NCBI GenBank assembly: GCA_017536555.1
Contig: JAFXHE010000019.1
Coordinates: 37,558-101,557 of the forward strand
Direction of reading: 5' to 3'
DNA length: 64,000 bases
From: Alistipes sp.
Lineage (GTDB): Bacteria; Bacteroidota; Bacteroidia; Bacteroidales; Rikenellaceae
The translations under genes and the position numbers were made by a program. Positions 29,282-37,997 of the stretch are shown here, piece after piece (positions within the stretch are counted from its first letter, which is position 1; every line of letters begins with the position of its first letter). The notes under the pieces were generated by a model. That model saw only the letters and a list, made by a program, of their open reading frames with translations. It ran no database searches and had not been told where the DNA came from.

Positions 29282-30049
29282 CTAATAGGCATCAAAAAAC
29301 ACATCACAGTCACCATAGTAGATATAGATACCAAATGGCTGCTCGCTATACTGCATAGTAACCTTATCTGTAGTGTTATAGAGGGCATCGTGGCAGGTGA
29401 TATCGACTCTACCCGAGTAGCCTATATTATTGATATAGGCGGCAGGCGTAGTGAATGTTATGTCGAGAGTGAGGGGCTGCGTGCCACTCTCATTGGTGTC
29501 GACAGAGTGTATCTCGCCAGAGACACCGAAATGACGATTGTGCTCCTCATCACGCAGATCAACATAGCGCAGATCGGCACTTCCAGTGCGCGACTTCGAT
29601 GTAAATGACGATATATCTGCGTGGTACTCATCTGCACCTATGGTAAAGGTCATCTTATAGGGGAGATATTCAAGGCGCGTAACGCTCCACGTGGTGCTGG
29701 TAAGAGGAGTGCCATTCGACGATTTGATGACGATAGAGTATTTGCGCTGTACGCCACTATTGTCGTATGCCGAGATGGTAAGCGTGTGCATATTATCTAC
29801 TGCCGTAATCTCTATATCACGCAGATAGGTGTTATATATGAGCTGCTGCTCTTCCTCGTTCTCTGCGGTGAGGTAGTCGTGGTAGTATATAATGGTCTGC
29901 ACAAGGTTGTTCACATCCCTAATATCGGCAATCGTGGCATTCACTATCGGGTATGCTATGTTCATTGGCGAGCTCGATCTACCCTCGTCAACGGTACACG
30001 ACGTTGCAACAGTAGCAACGACAAGCAGTGTATATATCAATCTCTTCAT
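29282..30049 (-). CDS. hypothetical lipoprotein
   Basis: A 255-aa lipoprotein (signal ending VATSCTVD). The mature part is beta-rich with no motif I recognise; a central segment YSIVIKSSNGTPL and the end QPFGIYIYYGDCD stand out. It follows two barrel-protein genes on the same strand with a gap of only 8 bp and probably shares their transcript. It may be a periplasmic or surface partner of those barrels. Function unknown. Confidence 0.7.
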   Translation of the reverse strand: MKRLIYTLLVVATVATSCTVDEGRSSSPMNIAYPIVNATIADIRDVNNLVQTIIYYHDYLTAENEEEQQLIYNTYLRDIEITAVDNMHTLTISAYDNSGVQRKYSIVIKSSNGTPLTSTTWSVTRLEYLPYKMTFTIGADEYHADISSFTSKSRTGSADLRYVDLRDEEHNRHFGVSGEIHSVDTNESGTQPLTLDITFTTPAAYINNIGYSGRVDITCHDALYNTTDKVTMQYSEQPFGIYIYYGDCDVFFDAY

Positions 30050-30057
30050 AAAGCACT

Positions 30058-30798
30058 CTATTTAGTGTTAAACCTATATCCCAAACCTACACGCATCCAA
30101 CCGCTGATACCGCCGCCAAACTCGATATATCCGTGAAAGGCACGACCTATGGACATACCGAAGCCAGTATAGTCGACCATAGGAACGATGATACCGTTGT
30201 TGTACTCAAAGCGTGCGGCAAGACCCGCTCCAACGCCCGAGTAGAGCTGTATAAAGTCACGGCGTAGCCACTCAAAGCGGACATTAAATAGTAAGCTAAC
30301 AGTGTAGATGTTATACGGCAATATCTTCTCGTGGCTCACAATATCATACTTGCCTGCATGATATGAAGCAAAAGAGCTCTTACCACCCAGCGTAAGCCAA
30401 GGCTTGACTGTGCGGAAGTACTCGGCAGAGATGTTGGCAACAAGTATCTCCTTGCCCCAATAGCTACGCGCAGACCTTATCTCATCACTCAAAGAGTGTG
30501 ACCTACTTTCCTTGAAAATCATATAATCTGACATATATATATCGCGCGATATATCACCTGTGAGCATAAGCAACGATATTATTCCGTGGGGGCCATAGCC
30601 AACACGCAGACCGTGCTGCCAGCGTATCTGCTCGGGTTGTTTTGCGTCGATTTTAGTAATCTCCGCGTCATATTGCTCGGCTGTATATGCCGCAACCTTC
30701 TCGTATATCTGCTGCTCGTCGACCTCGCTCTGCGCATACGCCACAAACGACGCAAAGAGCAATGCAACGGTAGCTGTGATGTTATAAATACCTCTCAT
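30058..30798 (-). CDS. outer-membrane beta-barrel protein, paralogue 1
   Basis: A 246-aa protein starting at ATG 30798; a GTG at 30804 in frame is less likely because it would overlap the previous stop. The signal peptide ends VAYAQS. Alternating amphipathic strands and the C-terminal GWMRVGLGYRFNTK indicate a small outer-membrane barrel. It shares layout and motifs with the gene just upstream: a central WLRR(D/G)(F/I)(I/V)QLYSG(V/A)G(A/L)G, then a G(R/G)(A/T)(F/W)(H/F)GYI(E/D)FG(G/T)G segment. The two are tandem paralogues with a 5-bp gap. Function unknown. Confidence 0.72.
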   Translation of the reverse strand: MRGIYNITATVALLFASFVAYAQSEVDEQQIYEKVAAYTAEQYDAEITKIDAKQPEQIRWQHGLRVGYGPHGIISLLMLTGDISRDIYMSDYMIFKESRSHSLSDEIRSARSYWGKEILVANISAEYFRTVKPWLTLGGKSSFASYHAGKYDIVSHEKILPYNIYTVSLLFNVRFEWLRRDFIQLYSGVGAGLAARFEYNNGIIVPMVDYTGFGMSIGRAFHGYIEFGGGISGWMRVGLGYRFNTK

Positions 30799-30803
30799 AG
30801 CCA

Positions 30804-31544
30804 CTATTTTTTAGATTTTGACTGAAATCTGTAACCAAAGCCCGCTGTAATTGCACCACGCGAGCCTGTACCAAAGTCGATATAACCAAACCACGTGCGA
30901 CCTACCGACAAGCCTATAAACGTAAGGTCATAGTTGAAGGTGGCTCTGCTACTCACCGTGTCGCGCTCATTCTCCATAAAGTATGCACCAAAGCCTAAAC
31001 CTGCACCCGAGTAGAGCTGGACGATGCCGCGACGTAGCCACGCAAAGCGCACCATAGGCATTACGCTGAAGTAGTTGACCGTGCGCGAGCCAAGTCTGCC
31101 ATAGGCATACCTATCATAGCGATAGGCATAACCTTCAGTCCACGTCAGCGAGCCTCCTACATAGAACCAATCCTTTATCCAGTAGCCATAGTCACCCGTG
31201 AGTGTGAGCCAGCGCGTGTCACCATAGTAATATGGCAGAGTATGACCATTATTGTAGTTCTTGGGGAGCTGTTCTGCACTCGACATACCACCCCACACAG
31301 TTGGTACAGAGAAGCCTATACCTGCACGCAACTCGTGTGTGCGCGCCACTAAAGGACGCTTAATAGGCTTACCATCAACAACTTTCACATCCTTTTTTGG
31401 TGTGAATGTCACCTTGTACGTACCAAGAGAGTCGCGCATTATGTATTTATAGGACTGCGCCTCGCTTATTGCGGGCAGCAGTAGCACAACAAGTGCAGCC
31501 ACCACGCGACATAGTAATCTTTTGACGTTGTATAATTTACCCAT
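30804..31544 (-). CDS. outer-membrane beta-barrel protein, paralogue 2
   Basis: A 246-aa protein with a signal peptide (ending AISEAQ). A short linker (TFTPKKDVKVVDG) leads into a barrel-like region ending ITAGFGYRFQSKSKK. WLRRGIVQLYSGAGLGFGAYF and SVGRTWFGYIDFGTG match the downstream paralogue. It is the first gene of a three-gene leftward operon (this, its paralogue, then a lipoprotein) driven by a consensus promoter. Such clusters in Bacteroidetes are uncharacterised; the barrel assignment rests on strand periodicity and the terminal aromatic-rich strand. Confidence 0.72.
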   Translation of the reverse strand: MGKLYNVKRLLCRVVAALVVLLLPAISEAQSYKYIMRDSLGTYKVTFTPKKDVKVVDGKPIKRPLVARTHELRAGIGFSVPTVWGGMSSAEQLPKNYNNGHTLPYYYGDTRWLTLTGDYGYWIKDWFYVGGSLTWTEGYAYRYDRYAYGRLGSRTVNYFSVMPMVRFAWLRRGIVQLYSGAGLGFGAYFMENERDTVSSRATFNYDLTFIGLSVGRTWFGYIDFGTGSRGAITAGFGYRFQSKSKK

Positions 31545-31604
31545 ACTTCAAATATTTAGGTTTCAACCAAGATGAATATCTTCTGTAAGCGTTTTTCCTT
31601 AATG

Positions 31605-31636
31605 CAAAGATAGGATATAGAGCAGTAGTTGCCAAA
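31605..31636 (-). promoter_or_regulatory. consensus promoter of the barrel operon
   Basis: Read on the minus strand: TTTG (31636-31633), a 20-bp spacer, TATCTTTG (31612-31605). This is a full match to the Bacteroidetes promoter pattern, about 60 bp before the first barrel gene. Confidence 0.82.
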
Positions 31637-31930
31637 TTTTCGACTTAAAAACTTTTCACACGCACCCTTTAAAACGCACTGTAAATCAATAGGTTACAAA
31701 ACCGTGAAAAATGGTATTTTCGTTATTGCTGATTATCAATGAGTTACAATATTGCGCCTGCTAAAATGGTGGGTAATTTATTGTATATCAGCGTAATAAC
31801 TTTTCGTGATGTGGCGAAAATGTGGATATAGTGGCGAAAATGCAGAATTTATTGGGAGTGGTCAAGCACGAAATTTGCAAACAAAAAACATTATTAAATA
31901 ATGTTTAGATGATTATTTCATTTTTTTGAG

Positions 31931-31938
31931 TAACTTTG
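31931..31938 (+). promoter_or_regulatory. -7 box of pgk, far upstream
   Basis: TAACTTTG (TAnnTTTG) lies 222 bp before the pgk start. If used, the pgk mRNA has a leader of about 215 nt that contains the four 25-bp repeats. A clear -33 box is not seen. Confidence 0.55.
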
Positions 31939-32020
31939 TCGCGAATGTTTACCATATAAGAGTGGCTCGATGGCAAGAGGTTGCAGTGTAAGCACGTGCC
32001 GTGAGCGGGCGAAGCAAGCA

Positions 32021-32120
32021 CAGCAAGAGACCTGATAAGCAAGCACAGCAAGAGACCTGATAAGTAAGCACAGCAAGCAACCTGATAAGTAAGCACAGCA
32101 AGCAACCTGATAAGTAAGTA
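32021..32120 (+). repeat. four tandem 25-bp repeats upstream of pgk
   Basis: Four head-to-tail copies start at 32021, 32046, 32071 and 32096. They share the core CCTGATAAG flanked by CAGCAAG(A/C)(G/A)A and (C/T)AAG(C/T)A. Units 1-2 carry GAGA and units 3-4 carry GCAA, so neighbouring pairs are most alike, as expected from tandem duplication. There are no spacers, so this is not a CRISPR array. A partial related stretch GCGAAGCAAGCA precedes the first unit. Confidence 0.95.
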
Positions 32121-32160
32121 AAATTTCTGAAATCAAGTATAACCAAAAAATATTAAGACT

Positions 32161-33423
32161 ATGTTTGTAATCGACAACTACGATTTTACAGGCAAACGCG
32201 CAATCATCCGCGTTGACTTCAATGTGCCCCTTAATGCAGAGGGCAAGGTAACTGACGACACACGTATTCGTGCTGCTATCCCAACAATCAAGAAGGTATT
32301 GGAGAAGGGTGGCTCGGTGATACTTATGTCACACCTCGGTCGTCCCAAGAAGAATCCCGATCCAAAGTACTCATTGGAGCAGATTATCTATGCTATCGAG
32401 GAGCGTCTGGGTGTGAAGATTATGTTCGCTGGCGACTGTATGGGCGAGAAGGCTGCCGAGATGGCTGCAAACCTCAAGCCTGGCGAGGTTATGCTTCTCG
32501 AGAACTTGCGCTTCTACGCCGAGGAGGAGGGTAAGCCCCGTGGCTTGGCAGAGGATGCAACAGACGACGAGAAGAAGGCAGCAAAGAGCAAAGTAAAGGA
32601 GTCACAGAGGGAGTTTGTTAAGCGTCTGGCATCTTATGCAGACTGCTACATCAACGACGCATTTGGCACAGCCCACCGCGCACACGCCTCAACAGCCCTT
32701 ATCGCTGACTACTTCCCCACAGACAAGATGTTTGGCTACGTTATGGAGAACGAGCTTAAGGCTATCGACGGCGTTATGGAGAACCCCGAGCGTCCATTCT
32801 GCGCAATCATCGGCGGCTCGAAGGTATCTACAAAGATTACCATCATTGAGAAGCTTATGGAGAAGGTAGACTCAATCATCATCGGTGGTGGTATGACCTA
32901 CACATTTGCAGGAGCAGAGGGCGGCAAGGAGGGTAAGTCTATCTGCGAGCCCGATATGTTCCCCGTAGCTCTCGAGATTTTGAAGAAGGCAGAGGAGAAG
33001 GGTATCAAGATTCTTCGCTCACCCGATGCACTCATCTGCGACGACTTCGCCGAGACAGCAAACACACAGGAGGCTCCCGCAAACAATATTCCCGATGAGT
33101 GGGAGGGCGTTGACATCGCAACACAGGGTAAGGCAAAATTCCGCGAGCATATCCTCGGCTGCAAGACCATCCTCTGGAATGGCCCTGTGGGCGTATTCGA
33201 AATCAACAAGTTCTCGACAGGCTCGAAGGCTGTTGCCGAGGCAATAGCAGAGGCGACAGAGAAGAATGGCGCATACTCACTCATTGGTGGCGGTGACTCG
33301 GTAGCTTGCATCAACAAGTTTGGCTTGGCAGATAAGGTGTCATACGTATCTACGGGTGGTGGTGCACTGCTCGAGTATATGGAGGGTAAGGAGCTGCCAG
33401 GCGTAGCTGCAATACGCAAGTAA
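32161..33423 (+). CDS. pgk: phosphoglycerate kinase
   Basis: A 420-aa enzyme of glycolysis (1,3-bisphosphoglycerate plus ADP to 3-phosphoglycerate plus ATP). Family signatures are [13 protein letters not shown] near the N-terminus, the substrate-binding [23 protein letters not shown], the hinge/nucleotide site [11 protein letters not shown] and the C-terminal [10 protein letters not shown] with [10 protein letters not shown]. Full length and intact. The gene is single, with an unusually repeat-rich leader, and is followed by an M13 peptidase gene. Confidence 0.97.
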   Translation: MFVIDNYDFTGKRAIIRVDFNVPLNAEGKVTDDTRIRAAIPTIKKVLEKGGSVILMSHLGRPKKNPDPKYSLEQIIYAIEERLGVKIMFAGDCMGEKAAEMAANLKPGEVMLLENLRFYAEEEGKPRGLAEDATDDEKKAAKSKVKESQREFVKRLASYADCYINDAFGTAHRAHASTALIADYFPTDKMFGYVMENELKAIDGVMENPERPFCAIIGGSKVSTKITIIEKLMEKVDSIIIGGGMTYTFAGAEGGKEGKSICEPDMFPVALEILKKAEEKGIKILRSPDALICDDFAETANTQEAPANNIPDEWEGVDIATQGKAKFREHILGCKTILWNGPVGVFEINKFSTGSKAVAEAIAEATEKNGAYSLIGGGDSVACINKFGLADKVSYVSTGGGALLEYMEGKELPGVAAIRK

Positions 33424-33532
33424 TAGGGCAGACAGTAACCGCTAACGACAGGGGAGGAGGAGTAGCTACAAGTTGCTCAACTCCCCTATCTCCGCACAAA
33501 GGACTAAACTTAAAAACATAGGATTCCTTAAG

Positions 33533-35566
33533 ATGAAAAAGTTAACATTTATTCTTGCAACTGCACTTATGATGACAGCTTGCGCTAACCAGCAGACTAC
33601 CGAGGAGCAGACAGCTGCGGTACCTGCAATCGACACAGCGAACTTCGACGAGTCGATAAATCCCAAAAATGACTTCTACCAGTGGGCTACTGGCGGTTGG
33701 CAGAAGAACAACCCGCTGAAGCCCGAGTATTCACGCTACGGCAGTTTTGACGTACTTCGTGAGAACAATGAGATTCGCCTCAATGATATGTTCAAGGCAA
33801 TGACCGAGAGCGTGGCAGAGGCAGGCAGCGTTGAGCAGAAAATTGCCGACCTCTATAAGATGGGTCTCGACGAGGAGCGCCTCAACAACGAGGGCGTAGA
33901 GCCTATTCGAGCTGCTCTCGACGCTATCTTCGCCATCAGCGAGCGCGAGGAGCTTGTAGCAGCTCTTGCTGGTCTACACACCGATGGTATTGGCGCATTC
34001 TTTGCCTGCTACCCTGGTGCAGACCTTGCAGACAGCAACTACACCATCCTATATATGGAGCAGGGCGGTCTTGGTATGGGCAACCGCGACTACTACACCG
34101 ACGAGAAGAACGCATCTCTAAAGGCTGCATACCGCGAGTACCTCACACGCATCTTCACACTTGCAGCCGTTGAGGGTGACATCGCAGCAATGGTAGACAA
34201 CGTACTTATGGTGGAGGATCGTATCGCCGAGAAGTCGTGGACAAACGTGGAGTGCCGCGACATACAGAAGGGCTACAACCCCTATACTCTCGACACATTC
34301 AAGAGCGAGTTCACGGCAGTAGACTGGGATGCCTACCTTAAGACTATGGGCGTAGGCGAGTTCAAGCACCTCGTAGTGAGCCAGCCCTCATCATTTGCAA
34401 ATATTATGGAGGTTATCGCAACAGCTGATCTTGAGGCACTCAAGGCATATCTTGCTGCACACTACATTGACGCAGCTACAAGCTACCTCAGCGAGGAGTT
34501 TGCAGTGGCTTCATTCGAGTTCTTCGGCAAGACAATGTCGGGCACACAGGAGATACGCCCCCGCTGGAAGCGCGCTATGGCTGTGCCTAACTCAATCCTC
34601 TCGGAGGCGGTAGGTCAGATATACGTTGCAAAGTACTTCCCCGAGAGCGAGAAGCAGCGCGTAGAGACAATGGTGAAGAACCTTCAGGGCGCACTCTCAA
34701 AGCACATCACAGCACTCGACTGGATGAGCGATGCAACAAAGGCAAAGGCACAGGAGAAGCTTGAGGCATTCACAGTGAAGATTGGTTATCCTAACAAGTG
34801 GAAGGACTACTCAACACTCACTGTTGACCCCGCAAAGAGCTACTGGGCAAACATCGTAGAGGCTAACCGCTGGTACACCGCAGACGAGATGAAGGAGGTA
34901 GGTAAGCCCGTTGACCGCGAGAAGTGGTTTATGCCACCACAGATGGTTAACGCATACTACAACCCCACAACAAACGAGATCTGCTTCCCCGCAGCTATCC
35001 TTCAGCCTCCTTTCTACAACCCCAATGCTGACGACGCTGTAAACTACGGTGCTATTGGCGTGGTTATCGGTCACGAGATGACTCACGGCTTCGATGATCA
35101 GGGCTCACAGTTTGATAAGGACGGTAATATGAATGATTGGTGGACAGCCGAGGATAGAGCAGCATTCGAGACAAAGACACAGGTACTCGTAGAGCAGTTC
35201 AACGCAATCGAGATTCTCCCTGGCTTGTTTGCTGACGGTAAGTTCTCGCTTGGCGAGAATATCGCCGACCAGGGTGGCTTGCGTCTCGCATATACAGCAC
35301 TCGTTGACTCTTGGCAGGGTGAGCACCCCGCTGATATTGATGGCTTCACTGCAGAGCAGCGTTTCTACATAGGTTATGCTACACTCTGGGCACAGAACAT
35401 CACCGATCAGGAGAAGGAGCGTCTTACAAAGGAGGATGTACACTCATTGGGTCGCAACCGCGTGAACGCTACATTGCGCAACATACAGTCTTGGTATGAT
35501 GCATTTGGCATCACAGCCGAGGATGAGATGTATATGGCTCCCGAGGAGCGTATCATCATCTGGTAG
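33533..35566 (+). CDS. M13-family zinc metallopeptidase (neprilysin/PepO-like)
   Basis: A 677-aa protein starting at ATG 33533, where a lipoprotein signal begins (MKKLTFILATALMMTACANQ); an in-frame ATG 60 bp upstream lacks a sensible N-terminus. The N-terminal M13 domain (DFYQWATGGWQKNNP) is followed by the catalytic domain. This has the zinc motif HEMTH (H514, E515, H518) in VVIGHEMTHGFDDQG and the third ligand Glu in GENIADQGG; MVNAYYNPTTNEICFPAAIL precedes it. It is a periplasmic or surface lipoprotein expected to cleave oligopeptides. The C-terminus EERIIIW matches the family end. It has no apparent link to the neighbouring genes. Confidence 0.95.
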   Translation: MKKLTFILATALMMTACANQQTTEEQTAAVPAIDTANFDESINPKNDFYQWATGGWQKNNPLKPEYSRYGSFDVLRENNEIRLNDMFKAMTESVAEAGSVEQKIADLYKMGLDEERLNNEGVEPIRAALDAIFAISEREELVAALAGLHTDGIGAFFACYPGADLADSNYTILYMEQGGLGMGNRDYYTDEKNASLKAAYREYLTRIFTLAAVEGDIAAMVDNVLMVEDRIAEKSWTNVECRDIQKGYNPYTLDTFKSEFTAVDWDAYLKTMGVGEFKHLVVSQPSSFANIMEVIATADLEALKAYLAAHYIDAATSYLSEEFAVASFEFFGKTMSGTQEIRPRWKRAMAVPNSILSEAVGQIYVAKYFPESEKQRVETMVKNLQGALSKHITALDWMSDATKAKAQEKLEAFTVKIGYPNKWKDYSTLTVDPAKSYWANIVEANRWYTADEMKEVGKPVDREKWFMPPQMVNAYYNPTTNEICFPAAILQPPFYNPNADDAVNYGAIGVVIGHEMTHGFDDQGSQFDKDGNMNDWWTAEDRAAFETKTQVLVEQFNAIEILPGLFADGKFSLGENIADQGGLRLAYTALVDSWQGEHPADIDGFTAEQRFYIGYATLWAQNITDQEKERLTKEDVHSLGRNRVNATLRNIQSWYDAFGITAEDEMYMAPEERIIIW

Positions 35567-35607
35567 TACACACCATAGATAGATGCCGTGTGGCATCGAC
35601 AAAAGAC

Positions 35608-35646
35608 GAGGGGATGGCTAAATTTAGTTATCCCCTCGCCTATTTT
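35608..35646 (+). terminator. terminator after the M13 peptidase gene
   Basis: GAGGGGAT pairs with ATCCCCTC, extended inward by weak pairing of GGCTAAA with TTTAGTT. The sequence GCCTATTTTATT follows. Confidence 0.75.
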
Positions 35647-35647
35647 A

Positions 35648-35679
35648 TTGCTGGAGATAAGAAAATTTTATTATCTTTG
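35648..35679 (+). promoter_or_regulatory. consensus promoter
   Basis: TTG at 35648-35650, a 21-bp spacer, then TATCTTTG at 35672-35679, 38 bp ahead of the next lipoprotein gene. Confidence 0.8.
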
Positions 35680-35717
35680 TAGCATAGTGATTACTAACAA
35701 TATATAGATATTGTGCT

Positions 35718-36686
35718 ATGAAAACAGCGGCAAAGGTAATATTGGTTATTTGTGCCATTATAGGTGTGGCGTGTAACGATGATAACAAGACTCCAGAAGC
35801 TGTGGTACCCGAAGGCATACTCTTCGAGGCTAAATACTCGAGTGGCGCGTACTACGGCGATGAATACTCCGCAGGCGCAGACAACTACTTCATCACGTTA
35901 TCAGATAACGGCTACGACGAGCGCGGATACATCAAGCCTAATTCCACTTACTACCGTATAGACCTCTACGCACCAATATACATGGGTGAGTGGAGCGAGT
36001 GGATGTCTCTGCCCGAGGGTGAATATATCTACGATCCCGAGGACACATACGCTGCATGGACATTCTCTGCCGACTACTCGGAGTATGTAGTGACAAACGA
36101 CACAGAGATTATCACGCAGTTGGAGTTTGAGTCAGGAAAGCTCATCGTAGGCAGCGACTCAACGACACTGACCGTAGTAATAGCGGGCGAGACGCACACT
36201 GTGACATTCTCGGGCGAGCACGTCATAGCAAATATCTCCACCAAGCCAGCCGAGGACAGTAACCTCACGGTAGAGCACGCCTACGCAGTATACTATGGCA
36301 AGACAACAGCACCAAATGGTGGCGACAACTTCTATCTATACTTGAGCGACAAGGGTCTCGATGCACAGGGCTTTGAACAGGCTGGTGGCACATACTATGC
36401 TCTGGATCTGTACACCGAGACGGTGGCTGACGAGGAGGCGTTGGCGATACCCTTCGGCACGTATGAGTGGGATGCCCAAGATAGCTATGCGCCGTGGACA
36501 GTAAGTGCATACTACACAAAATATTACGTCTGGAACAGCGATGGCACAGACTACCTCGATGCCCGCTACCCCACAGCAGCAACGGTGACAGTAACCGAAG
36601 AGGGTGTCAAGGCAGAGGTGTGCTTCGACGAGGCAACACACACGATAGAGTACAAGGGCGAGGTGAAGATATACAAAAAGAGCTGA
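35718..36686 (+). CDS. lipoprotein with two tandem homologous domains
   Basis: A 322-aa lipoprotein (IGVACNDD). Two copies of a domain of about 140 residues are evident: first AKYSSGAYYGDEYSAGADNY, ITLSDNGYDERGY, YYRIDLYAP, EGEYIYDPEDTYAAWTFS; second AYAVYYGKTTAPNGGDNFYL, YLSDKGLDAQGF, YYALDLYTE, FGTYEWDAQDSYAPWTVS. The matched aromatic and Asp-rich motifs suggest duplication of a beta-sandwich with a ligand- or metal-binding surface. No family name comes to mind. The stop is one base before the ATG of the alkyltransferase-like gene, so the two are cotranscribed. Confidence 0.7.
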   Translation: MKTAAKVILVICAIIGVACNDDNKTPEAVVPEGILFEAKYSSGAYYGDEYSAGADNYFITLSDNGYDERGYIKPNSTYYRIDLYAPIYMGEWSEWMSLPEGEYIYDPEDTYAAWTFSADYSEYVVTNDTEIITQLEFESGKLIVGSDSTTLTVVIAGETHTVTFSGEHVIANISTKPAEDSNLTVEHAYAVYYGKTTAPNGGDNFYLYLSDKGLDAQGFEQAGGTYYALDLYTETVADEEALAIPFGTYEWDAQDSYAPWTVSAYYTKYYVWNSDGTDYLDARYPTAATVTVTEEGVKAEVCFDEATHTIEYKGEVKIYKKS

Positions 36687-36687
36687 T

Positions 36688-36996
36688 ATGTGTGACGCAA
36701 TACACGAGCGTGTGCGACGCGCCACAGATATAACAGAGTTTCAGCGCAGAGTATACTTGGCGTTGCTCGATGTGCCAATGGGAGAGACTATAACTTACGG
36801 CGAGTTGGCACGTCGCATAGGTTGTCGCAGTGCGCAGGCAGTAGGTCAGGCACTCAAACGCAACCCCTATGCTCCTGCGGTGCCGTGCCACCGTGTGATA
36901 GCAGCCGATGGCACACTCGGGGGATATAATGGTGCGCGCGAGGGCGCAGAGATAGAGCGCAAACGCACTCTACTAATGGCGGAGCGCAAGGCGTAG
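36688..36996 (+). CDS. MGMT/alkyltransferase-like DNA-binding protein
   Basis: A 102-aa protein made of only the C-terminal DNA-binding domain of O6-methylguanine-DNA methyltransferases. The winged-helix region GETITYGELARRIG and the active-site motif VPCHRVI with Cys67 are intact. The N-terminal domain of full-length Ada/Ogt (about 60-80 residues) is missing, as in stand-alone MGMT-family proteins of many bacteria. Because the Cys is kept, it could be an active alkyl acceptor rather than an ATL protein, in which it is replaced. It starts one base after the stop of the preceding lipoprotein gene. Confidence 0.85.
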   Translation: MCDAIHERVRRATDITEFQRRVYLALLDVPMGETITYGELARRIGCRSAQAVGQALKRNPYAPAVPCHRVIAADGTLGGYNGAREGAEIERKRTLLMAERKA

Positions 36997-37007
36997 ATAT
37001 ATCGTAA

Positions 37008-37310
37008 TCAGTCTATAACCTCAACATAGAAGCTCACAGGACGGAAACCATCGTTGCACGAGAGCATTGCCGAGCGAGGATTGCGCATCCAACCATCGAA
37101 GAAGTTACCGCCACCCGCCTGAAGCTCACTAACAAAGGGTTGCAATGTCTCCCACGCGCTTTGACACATACCCTCGGGCTTGGTGCCATCATCAACAATA
37201 AAGCTCTGCCCAAGGCGCATATCGCACGTGTGCTCGATAGGATTCTCGTATTTAGCCATAAGATCGGCATAGGTCGTGATGCGCATCACCGTAATCTTTA
37301 CTCGTTTCAT
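37008..37310 (-). CDS. TIGR04076-like small protein
   Basis: A 100-aa soluble protein. MKRVKITVMRITTYADL, a Cys in EHTCDMRLGQSFIVDD and the end DGFRPVSFYVEV resemble the TIGR04076 family of small proteins of unknown function. It lies 3 bp from the GNAT gene on the same strand, and the two are probably cotranscribed. The family call is from memory of the motif layout. Confidence 0.6.
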   Translation of the reverse strand: MKRVKITVMRITTYADLMAKYENPIEHTCDMRLGQSFIVDDGTKPEGMCQSAWETLQPFVSELQAGGGNFFDGWMRNPRSAMLSCNDGFRPVSFYVEVID

Positions 37311-37313
37311 CGT

Positions 37314-37865
37314 CTATCTCATTTTCTGCAAATGCCACATCTGGTGTCCGAGGAAGCGCTTTTGTCCTACGCGCACAAAGCCTAACTCGGTGTAGAGTCG
37401 CTCGGCTCGCGGGTTGTCGAAGTCGACAATAAGCCCTACGCGCTCGTGTCCCTCGCTGAAGGCTCGCTCTGTGGCAGCCTCAATAAGGGCGCGCCCCACA
37501 CCATAGCAACGATACTCGGGCAAGACTCCCAGCGAGTCGAGGTAGTACTCACCAGCCTCTGTCTCATCCTCAATATGGGGCACACTGCCGAGATGCTGCT
37601 CAAGGAGCGGATAGATAGGCTGGCGCAACTCGTGGAGCATAGCACCATCATAGCCTATAATAGCACCTACCGCCACGCCATCGACCTCGCCAATAAGCGA
37701 GTTACGATAGCTATACTGCGCACGCTCACTCTCGGCAAGCGTCAAAAAGACAGGATATATGGGGTGCGACGTATCGTAGCCAACAGCCATACATACAGCT
37801 GCCGCTATCAATGCCGCATCGTCTCGCCGTGCCTCACGCACTGTAACTTTCTTGGTATTCATCAC
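37314..37865 (-). CDS. GNAT-family N-acetyltransferase
   Basis: A 183-aa protein with the acetyl-CoA-binding motif A (LGVLPEYRCYGVGRALIEAA) and motif B (VDFDNPRAERLYTELGF), ending with the family-like RVGQKRFLGHQMWHLQK. It transfers an acetyl group to an amine of an unknown substrate. It begins with two Met codons; either could be used. It is upstream of and nearly contiguous with the TIGR04076-like gene. Confidence 0.88.
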   Translation of the reverse strand: MMNTKKVTVREARRDDAALIAAAVCMAVGYDTSHPIYPVFLTLAESERAQYSYRNSLIGEVDGVAVGAIIGYDGAMLHELRQPIYPLLEQHLGSVPHIEDETEAGEYYLDSLGVLPEYRCYGVGRALIEAATERAFSEGHERVGLIVDFDNPRAERLYTELGFVRVGQKRFLGHQMWHLQKMR

Positions 37866-37977
37866 TGAAAAACAACTTTTTATACACTACAACAGTCTGA
37901 CTATTCAATATATAGCGGATAGTATTCACCTCACGCGTGCCACCATCGTTATCTAACTTTGCCTCAAATATTATCAT
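37834..37977 (-). CDS. possible 47-aa ORF overlapping the GNAT start
   Basis: ATG at 37977 opens a 47-codon frame (start MIIFEAKLDNDGGTREVN) whose end overlaps the first codons of the acetyltransferase gene in another frame. It fills most of an otherwise empty gap. There is no known family and it may be a remnant or chance. Confidence 0.3.
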   Translation of the reverse strand: MIIFEAKLDNDGGTREVNTIRYILNSQTVVVYKKLFFSDEYQESYSA

Positions 37978-37997
37978 CGTGGCAGGCTCGCGCGCTA

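Noticed and set aside
32021-32120. CRISPR-like repeat array
   Set aside because: The 25-bp units follow each other directly without spacers, and no cas gene is in the window.
31905-32146. Minus-strand frames rich in Leu and Ser over the pgk leader
   Set aside because: They only translate the 25-bp tandem repeat (LSGLLLCLL-type periodic peptide). Because 25 is not a multiple of 3 the repeat is open in several frames; no start or context supports a gene.
36688-36996. Truncated pseudogene of a full-length Ogt/Ada
   Set aside because: Stand-alone C-terminal MGMT domains of about 100 aa are a normal family form, and the active-site Cys and start context are intact.
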